Part shown: one piece after another, positions 59,801 through 64,000 of the stretch | Layout of the letters: the number at the start of each line of letters is the position of its first letter | How positions within the stretch are numbered: the stretch's first letter is position 1 | Origin: Streptomyces sp. H39-S7 | GTDB taxonomy: Bacteria; Actinomycetota; Actinomycetes; Streptomycetales; Streptomycetaceae | Assembly: GCF_027158205.1 (NCBI RefSeq) | Contig: NZ_JAPVLU010000010.1 | Location: 158,959-222,958 of the forward strand | Length of the DNA stretch: 64,000 bases | Direction of reading: 5' to 3' | Program-made: the position numbers and the translations under genes | Notes under the pieces: generated by a model | What the model was told of the DNA's origin: nothing | Seen by the model: the letters and a program-made list of their open reading frames with translations, nothing else | Databases searched by the model: none

Positions 59801-60304
59801 TGCTGGTTCCTCCTGCGGAATGTGGGCGGAGTGGGGAAGCCGATGGGTGGAGACCCCTGTTCGAGTGTCGCCACCCGGTGTGATGTGCGCATCTTGCCAT
59901 CCGGACAGACCCAGTCAGTGGTCCAGTTGTGTCAAAATCGGATAACGGGCGATCCCCGGGCTCTCACCGGGCCGGCACACCAAGGCCGGACCGCGGTGGG
60001 GCCACGCCGACCAGTCGCACACAGTATCCGCGGCTTCTCCCCATTCGGGTCTTTTGCCGCGCTGTCTGCCGTTATTTCCGATTCGTTCCCTGTTGACGGA
60101 CCCGAATTGGACTCGTCAGCGGAATCGGTCTTCCGGTAGAACGGACCCTTACCCCTCATCCCGGGGCCCACGGCATGCGTGCGGCATGCCTGGCGCCGGT
60201 GCCTTCAGGACCACTCAAGTGCCTGGGTGTACCGATGCCGAGCCCGCCTATCTCCATTTCTGGAGGTAGTACCCTCGAAACCAAATCAGACAAAGGGGTC
60301 AATT
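59801..60304. other. 504-nt divergent spacer (ABC operon and malic enzyme promoters)
   Basis: No gene is supported: open frames here have poor third-position bias. On the minus strand a TTGACA hexamer near 59930 may belong to the ABC operon promoter. On the plus strand the inverted repeat CTCCA-TTTC-TGGAG (60252-60265) overlaps the promoter region and is followed by TAGTACCC, a possible -10 box for the malic enzyme gene. No terminator or repeat family was noted. Confidence 0.5.
60252..60265 (+). promoter_or_regulatory. inverted repeat in the malic enzyme promoter
   Basis: CTCCA-N4-TGGAG is perfect and sits directly before TAGTAC (60267-60272), 40 nt before the GTG. It is a candidate operator. 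Confidence 0.4.
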
Positions 60305-61501
60305 GTGGCAGCGGAGATCGTCAATCCTCGGACCGATACGGACGCATTTCCCATCGATCCGGTCTTCGCCCTGCACCGCGGCGGAAAGATGGAGGTGACC
60401 GCGACCGTGCCGGTGCGCGACGCGGACGATCTCTCCCTCGCCTACACGCCGGGTGTCGCGAAAGTCTGCACGGCCATCGCCGAGCAGCCCGATCTGGTGA
60501 ACGACTACACCTGGAAGTCCAACGTCGTGGCCGTCGTCACGGACGGCACCGCGGTGCTCGGACTCGGTGACATCGGCCCGGAGGCATCCCTGCCGGTCAT
60601 GGAGGGCAAGGCCATCCTCTTCAAGCAGTTCGGCGGGGTCGACGCGGTCCCCATCGCGCTGGCCTGCACGGACGTCGACGAGATCGTCGAGACCGTGGTG
60701 CGGTTGGCGCCGTCCTTCGGCGGCGTCAACCTGGAGGACATCTCCGCCCCCCGCTGCTTCGAGATCGAGCGGAAGCTGCAGGAGCGCCTCGACATCCCGG
60801 TCTTCCACGACGACCAGCACGGCACCGCCGTCGTGACGCTCGCCGCGCTGCGCAACGCCGCCAAGCTCACCGGCCGGTCGTTGGGCCAGTTGCGCGCGGT
60901 GATCTCGGGCGCGGGAGCGGCCGGGGTCGCGATCGCCAAGATCCTCATCGAGGCGGGAATCGGCGACGTCGCCGTCACCGACCGCAAGGGGATCGTGCAC
61001 GGCGGCCGTGATGACCTGAACTCCGTCAAGCGCGAGCTGGCCTCGTACACCAATAAGGCTGGTCTTTCCGGTTCGCTGGAGACCGCCCTGGAGGGGGCCG
61101 ACGTGTTCATCGGCGTCTCCGGCGGAACCGTGCGGGAGGAGGCGGTGGCCACCATGGCGGAGGGCGCCTTCATCTTCGCGATGGCCAACCCGACCCCGGA
61201 GATCCACCCGGACGTCGCCCACAAGTACGCGGCCGTCGTCGCCACCGGCCGCAGCGACTTCCCGAACCAGATCAACAACGTCCTGGCGTTCCCCGGCATC
61301 TTCGCCGGCGCCCTCCAGGTGCGTGCCTCGCGCATCACCGAGGGCATGAAGATCGCCGCCGCCGAGGCGCTGGCCGCCGTCATCGCCGACGAGCTCAGCG
61401 CGGACCACGTCATCCCGTCGCCGTTCGACGCGCGCGTCGCCCCTGCCGTCACCGCGGCGGTCGCCGCGGCCGCCCGGGCCGAGGGCGTCGCCCGCCGCTG
61501 A
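60305..61501 (+). CDS. NAD(P)-dependent malic enzyme
   Basis: A 398-residue short-form malic enzyme that decarboxylates malate to pyruvate and yields NADPH or NADH. Marks are [15 protein letters not shown], the metal motif [26 protein letters not shown] (nucleotide fold) and [10 protein letters not shown]. The short form lacks the phosphotransacetylase domain. From memory, the NADP-linked enzyme of S. coelicolor lies in this neighbourhood; the cofactor is inferred. The GTG at 60305 has AAGGGG upstream. Confidence 0.94.
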   Translation: MAAEIVNPRTDTDAFPIDPVFALHRGGKMEVTATVPVRDADDLSLAYTPGVAKVCTAIAEQPDLVNDYTWKSNVVAVVTDGTAVLGLGDIGPEASLPVMEGKAILFKQFGGVDAVPIALACTDVDEIVETVVRLAPSFGGVNLEDISAPRCFEIERKLQERLDIPVFHDDQHGTAVVTLAALRNAAKLTGRSLGQLRAVISGAGAAGVAIAKILIEAGIGDVAVTDRKGIVHGGRDDLNSVKRELASYTNKAGLSGSLETALEGADVFIGVSGGTVREEAVATMAEGAFIFAMANPTPEIHPDVAHKYAAVVATGRSDFPNQINNVLAFPGIFAGALQVRASRITEGMKIAAAEALAAVIADELSADHVIPSPFDARVAPAVTAAVAAAARAEGVARR

Positions 61502-61540
61502 CCGCCTCCGGGCGGACCGTCACAGGACAGCGAGGTACGG

Positions 61541-61569
61541 CGGGCCGGCACCCACGGGGTGCCGGCCCG
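61541..61569. terminator. bidirectional terminator after malic enzyme
   Basis: CGGGCCGGCACCC, loop ACG, GGGTGCCGGCCCG gives a perfect 13-bp stem between convergent genes. Confidence 0.9.
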
Positions 61570-61581
61570 CTGTCGCCAGGG

Positions 61582-62331
61582 TCAGCGCCCAGGCAGCCGT
61601 ACGAGCAGCTCCGGGCGCAGCGCGAGCTCGCGGAGCTGCGCCAGGGTCAGCGGCGGCTCGGCCATCCAGGCGGGGTCGGAGGGGCGGCCGGACAACGTGT
61701 CCCCGCCCTGGATCTGGATGAACATCGACCGGCCGTCGGGAAGGGACAGGCCGGCGCAGTAACCCGCGATGGTCTTCCAGCGGGCGTCCTCGTCGCGCAA
61801 CCGGATGCCGGGCAGGATGCGCCACGTCCACAGCGTGCGGCCGCCGCTCAGTTCCGTCCTCCCGCACTCCGCCGTCCAGGGCTTCGTGTCGAACTCGGCG
61901 CAGACGTCGTGCGGCCCGGACCCGTCCGGGGCGAAGTTGTAGATCGAGATCTCGCCGTACTTCCCGCCCTTGGTCACCCGGTACGTCCCGTCGCCGATCG
62001 CGACGTCCTTGCCGTGGTCGGCCTTGCCGTTCTCCTCGATCCTGCCCACCTCCGGCGGGAGCAGCTTCCTGAGCAGCGCGGTCTGCGTCGGCCCGCTGTA
62101 CCCGGCAGCGTCCTGTACCCGCCGTGCTTCCCCTGCACCCGGCATGAGCAGCAGGCCGGCGGTCACCGTGCCGGCGAGGGCCAGTGCGGAAACGGCGATC
62201 CGGGCCCGTGTGCGGCGCCGCCGCACGCTTCGGGCCCGGGCGAAGATGCGTTCGGTCGTACCGTTCGGCGCGGGGACGACACCGTCGACGGCCCGCTGCA
62301 ACAGCTCCCTGACCGCTTGGTCCTGATTCAT
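61582..62331 (-). CDS. single-pass membrane protein coupled to an ECF sigma factor
   Basis: A 249-residue protein. After an N-terminal cytoplasmic stretch of about 50 residues (AVRELLQRAVDGVVPAPNG), one helix (IAVSALALAGTVTAGLLLM) is followed by an external domain of about 170 residues with two cysteines (DVCAEFD and AECGR). The ATG overlaps the sigma stop (ATGA). A membrane anti-sigma factor is the first guess from context, but no standard anti-sigma domain is seen; it may be an effector. Confidence 0.75.
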   Translation of the reverse strand: MNQDQAVRELLQRAVDGVVPAPNGTTERIFARARSVRRRRTRARIAVSALALAGTVTAGLLLMPGAGEARRVQDAAGYSGPTQTALLRKLLPPEVGRIEENGKADHGKDVAIGDGTYRVTKGGKYGEISIYNFAPDGSGPHDVCAEFDTKPWTAECGRTELSGGRTLWTWRILPGIRLRDEDARWKTIAGYCAGLSLPDGRSMFIQIQGGDTLSGRPSDPAWMAEPPLTLAQLRELALRPELLVRLPGR

Positions 62332-62831
62332 ACCCGTTCCTCCCGCATCTCGGCGCGCAGCGCCGCCATTCCGCGTGCCGCATGGCTCTTGACGGTGTTC
62401 TCGCGCATGCCGAGCGCCTCGGCGGTGGCCTCGACGCTCAGGTCCTCCCAGTACCGCAGGACGAGCACGGCGCGCTGCCGCGGCGTGAGCCGGGCGAGTG
62501 CGGCGCGTACGGCCACACCCGTGTCGGTGTCGGTCTCGCGGTCCGTCCGCTCGGGCAGTTCGCCGTGCGGGAGCTCCCGGTGCCAGAAGCGGCGCCGGGA
62601 GGCGATGAAGGTGTTGACGAGGGTCTTGCGGGCGTACGCCTCGACGTTGTCCAGACGCTCCAGCCGGCGCCAGCCCAGGATGACCTTCACCAGCGTGGTC
62701 TGCACGAGGTCGTCCGCCTCGTCGCGGTCGCCGCACAGCAGGTAGGCGCTGCGGAACAGCGCGTACCGTCTGCCGGCGATGAACGCGTCGAGCGCGTCAT
62801 CGGTGCGGTCGGCACCGGCCTCCTGCGTCAT
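62328..62831 (-). CDS. SigE-family ECF RNA polymerase sigma factor
   Basis: A 167-residue ECF sigma factor of the actinobacterial SigE/TIGR02983-like family. Region 2 reads LFRSAYLLCGDRDEADDLVQ and TTLVKVILGWRRLERLDNVE; region 4 has LTPRQRAVLVLRYWEDLSVE and MRENTVKSHAARGMAALR. It is coupled by a 4-nt overlap to the membrane-protein gene. No ECF-type promoter upstream was recognised. The ATG at 62831 starts MTQEAGADRTDD. Confidence 0.9.
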   Translation of the reverse strand: MTQEAGADRTDDALDAFIAGRRYALFRSAYLLCGDRDEADDLVQTTLVKVILGWRRLERLDNVEAYARKTLVNTFIASRRRFWHRELPHGELPERTDRETDTDTGVAVRAALARLTPRQRAVLVLRYWEDLSVEATAEALGMRENTVKSHAARGMAALRAEMREERV

Positions 62832-62983
62832 GTGGTCCCCTCCGTCGCCCGCGGCCGGGCGGACAGCCCGTCACTGTGTCAGTGCGCCGGAGGGTGCGGG
62901 AGGTTGCACGGCCGGGCGGCGGATTCGGGGTGACGTATGTCGCTTCGTACGGCGGGCCCTTCACCGGACGTGGATCACGCCGA

Positions 62984-62989
62984 TAGTTT
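62984..62989 (+). promoter_or_regulatory. -10-like box for a leaderless MDR transcript
   Basis: TAGTTT ends 7 nt before ATG 62997. The box is weak but no ribosome site precedes the gene. Confidence 0.35.
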
Positions 62990-62996
62990 CTGCTGC

Positions 62997-63962
62997 ATGT
63001 TCGCTGCCTATGCCGCACGTATCGACCGTGACCAGCCGCTGAACGGCCTGGAGCTGGGGGAGCGCCCCGAGCCGGAGCGCCGGGAGGGGTGGACGACGGT
63101 CACGGTGCGGGCCGCGTCACTCAACCACCACGACCTGTGGTCGCTGCGCGGGGTGGGCCTCGGGCAGGAGCGGCTGCCGATGATCCTCGGCTGCGACGCG
63201 GCGGGCGTCGACGAGAACGGGGACGAGGTCGTCCTGCACTCCGTCATCGGCCAGTCGGGACACGGCGTCGGACCGGACGAGCCGCGCTCGATCCTCACCG
63301 AGCGGTACCAGGGGACGTTCGCCGAGCGGGAGTCGGTGCCGTCCTGGAACGTGCTGCGCAAACCGCCGGAGCTCTCCTTCGAGGAGGCGGCCTGTCTGCC
63401 GACCGCGTGGCTGACCGCGTACCGGATGCTCTTCACCAACGCGGGCGTGCGGCCGGGCGATTCCATCCTGGTGCAGGGCGCGGGCGGCGGCGTCGCGACC
63501 GCGGCGATCGTGCTCGCGAAGGCCGCGGGGCTGCGGGTGTTCGCGACGAGCCGGGACAAGGCCAAGCGCGAGCGCGCGGTGGAGCTGGGCGCCGAGGCGG
63601 CCTTCGAGCCGGGCGCGCGGCTGCCGCGGCGGGTCGACGCGGTGATCGAGACGGTGGGCGCGGCGACGTGGTCGCATTCGGTGAAGTCGCTGCGGCCCGG
63701 CGGCACGCTGGTGATCTCGGGCGCCACGAGCGGCTCGAACCCGGAGGCCGCCGAACTCACCCGGATCTTCTTCCTGGAGCTGAAGGTCGTCGGCTCCACG
63801 ATGGGCACCAAGGACGAGCTGGAGGATCTGCTCAGCTTCTGCGCGGCCACCGGCGTCCGGCCGGTGATCGACTCGGTGCTGCCGCTGGACCGGGCCCGTG
63901 AGGGCTTCGAGAAGATGGCGGGCGGCGAGCTGTTCGGGAAGATCGTGCTGACGACGGGCTGA
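62997..63962 (+). CDS. zinc-binding dehydrogenase family (MDR) oxidoreductase
   Basis: A 321-residue medium-chain dehydrogenase/reductase. The GroES-like part has RAASLNHHDLWSLRGVG and ILGCDAAGVDENG. The nucleotide fold is ILVQGAGGGVATAAIVLAKA. The catalytic-zinc cysteine of alcohol dehydrogenases is not apparent, which suits the quinone-oxidoreductase branch (NADPH-dependent, zinc-free). The ATG at 62997 lacks a ribosome site and lies 7 nt after TAGTTT, so a leaderless message is possible. Confidence 0.87.
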   Translation: MFAAYAARIDRDQPLNGLELGERPEPERREGWTTVTVRAASLNHHDLWSLRGVGLGQERLPMILGCDAAGVDENGDEVVLHSVIGQSGHGVGPDEPRSILTERYQGTFAERESVPSWNVLRKPPELSFEEAACLPTAWLTAYRMLFTNAGVRPGDSILVQGAGGGVATAAIVLAKAAGLRVFATSRDKAKRERAVELGAEAAFEPGARLPRRVDAVIETVGAATWSHSVKSLRPGGTLVISGATSGSNPEAAELTRIFFLELKVVGSTMGTKDELEDLLSFCAATGVRPVIDSVLPLDRAREGFEKMAGGELFGKIVLTTG

Positions 63963-64000
63963 GCCACCGGCGCGGGGTGCGGGTTCCGGAGGACGGAACC

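Noticed and set aside
59932..60171. A 79-codon minus-strand gene in the ABC/malic enzyme spacer
   Set aside because: Third codon positions are often A or T, unlike all real genes here, and the product has no domain or ribosome site.
1..64000. A genomic island, prophage, defence system or biosynthetic cluster
   Set aside because: No integrase, transposase, toxin-antitoxin pair, nuclease system or modular synthase was seen. Codon use is even, and the gene order looks like Streptomyces core chromosome.

Overview
The window is 64 kb of high-GC DNA whose gene content and style point to a Streptomyces chromosome core. The evidence is very G+C-rich third codon positions, frequent GTG and TTG starts, stop/start overlaps of the ATGA or GTGA type, and Streptomyces marker loci: sigR-rsrA, the dasR-dasABC locus, wblE, the sigH locus with its anti-sigma gene, sodN-sodX, and class Ia ribonucleotide reductase behind a B12 riboswitch. 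From memory, the order resembles the S. coelicolor region that runs from moaE through sigR, nrdAB, das, sigH and sodN to a malic enzyme. No integrase, transposase, phage, CRISPR or biosynthetic cluster was seen.

Layout. 1-8 kb: three tandem AIM24 genes (the first cut by the window edge), a Nudix hydrolase coupled to a zinc protease-like gene, an SDR protein, moaE, a 52-residue membrane peptide, a Lon-like PDZ protease and a PPA1309 protein. 8-16 kb: a large UPF0182 membrane protein, two identical initiator tRNA genes flanking a Sel1-repeat gene, a HEAT-repeat protein, and a divergent PerR-like regulator/catalase pair. 17-24 kb: CBS protein, hisN-like phosphatase, TetR regulator, SMR exporter, rsgA, aroA, a MITE-like palindromic element, an M50 protease, a YedK/HMCES protein and an alpha/beta hydrolase. 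24-30 kb: sigR-rsrA with a consensus SigR promoter, two overlapping membrane HD-domain genes, a degenerate biotin-carrier-like gene, a TPR gene and def. 30-39 kb: nrdAB with cobalamin riboswitch and probable NrdR boxes, GNAT, a small membrane protein, an AraC/GlxA regulator, and a solute:sodium symporter with its DUF3311 partner.

39-47 kb: the aminosugar locus dasR / dasABC-dasD / SIS-domain gene with dre operators, then a PAS histidine kinase that has its own dre-like site. 47-56 kb: wblE, a diacylglycerol kinase-like gene, a small membrane protein, the SigB-type factor sigH with the anti-sigma factor ushX, GNAT, a PLP enzyme, an RpiR regulator, a divergent NmrA/HxlR pair, and sodN (with a probable 3'UTR sRNA) divergent from its maturation protease sodX. 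56-64 kb: a CGNR-like regulator, a polar amino-acid ABC importer, malic enzyme, an ECF sigma factor with a coupled membrane protein, and a medium-chain dehydrogenase.

Functional themes are oxidative and thiol stress (catalase, sigR/rsrA, sodN), DNA precursor control by B12 and NrdR, and chitin/GlcNAc signalling through DasR. The points most worth a second look are the mutually exclusive hairpins of the B12 switch together with the truncated NrdA ATP-cone, the dre-like site at the sensor kinase, the biotin-carrier homologue without its lysine, the HD-GYP/degenerate-HD pair, the 175-bp palindromic element, and a possible tiny or decayed peptide gene at 45.65-45.79 kb. Family calls come from reading motifs by eye; no database search was run.
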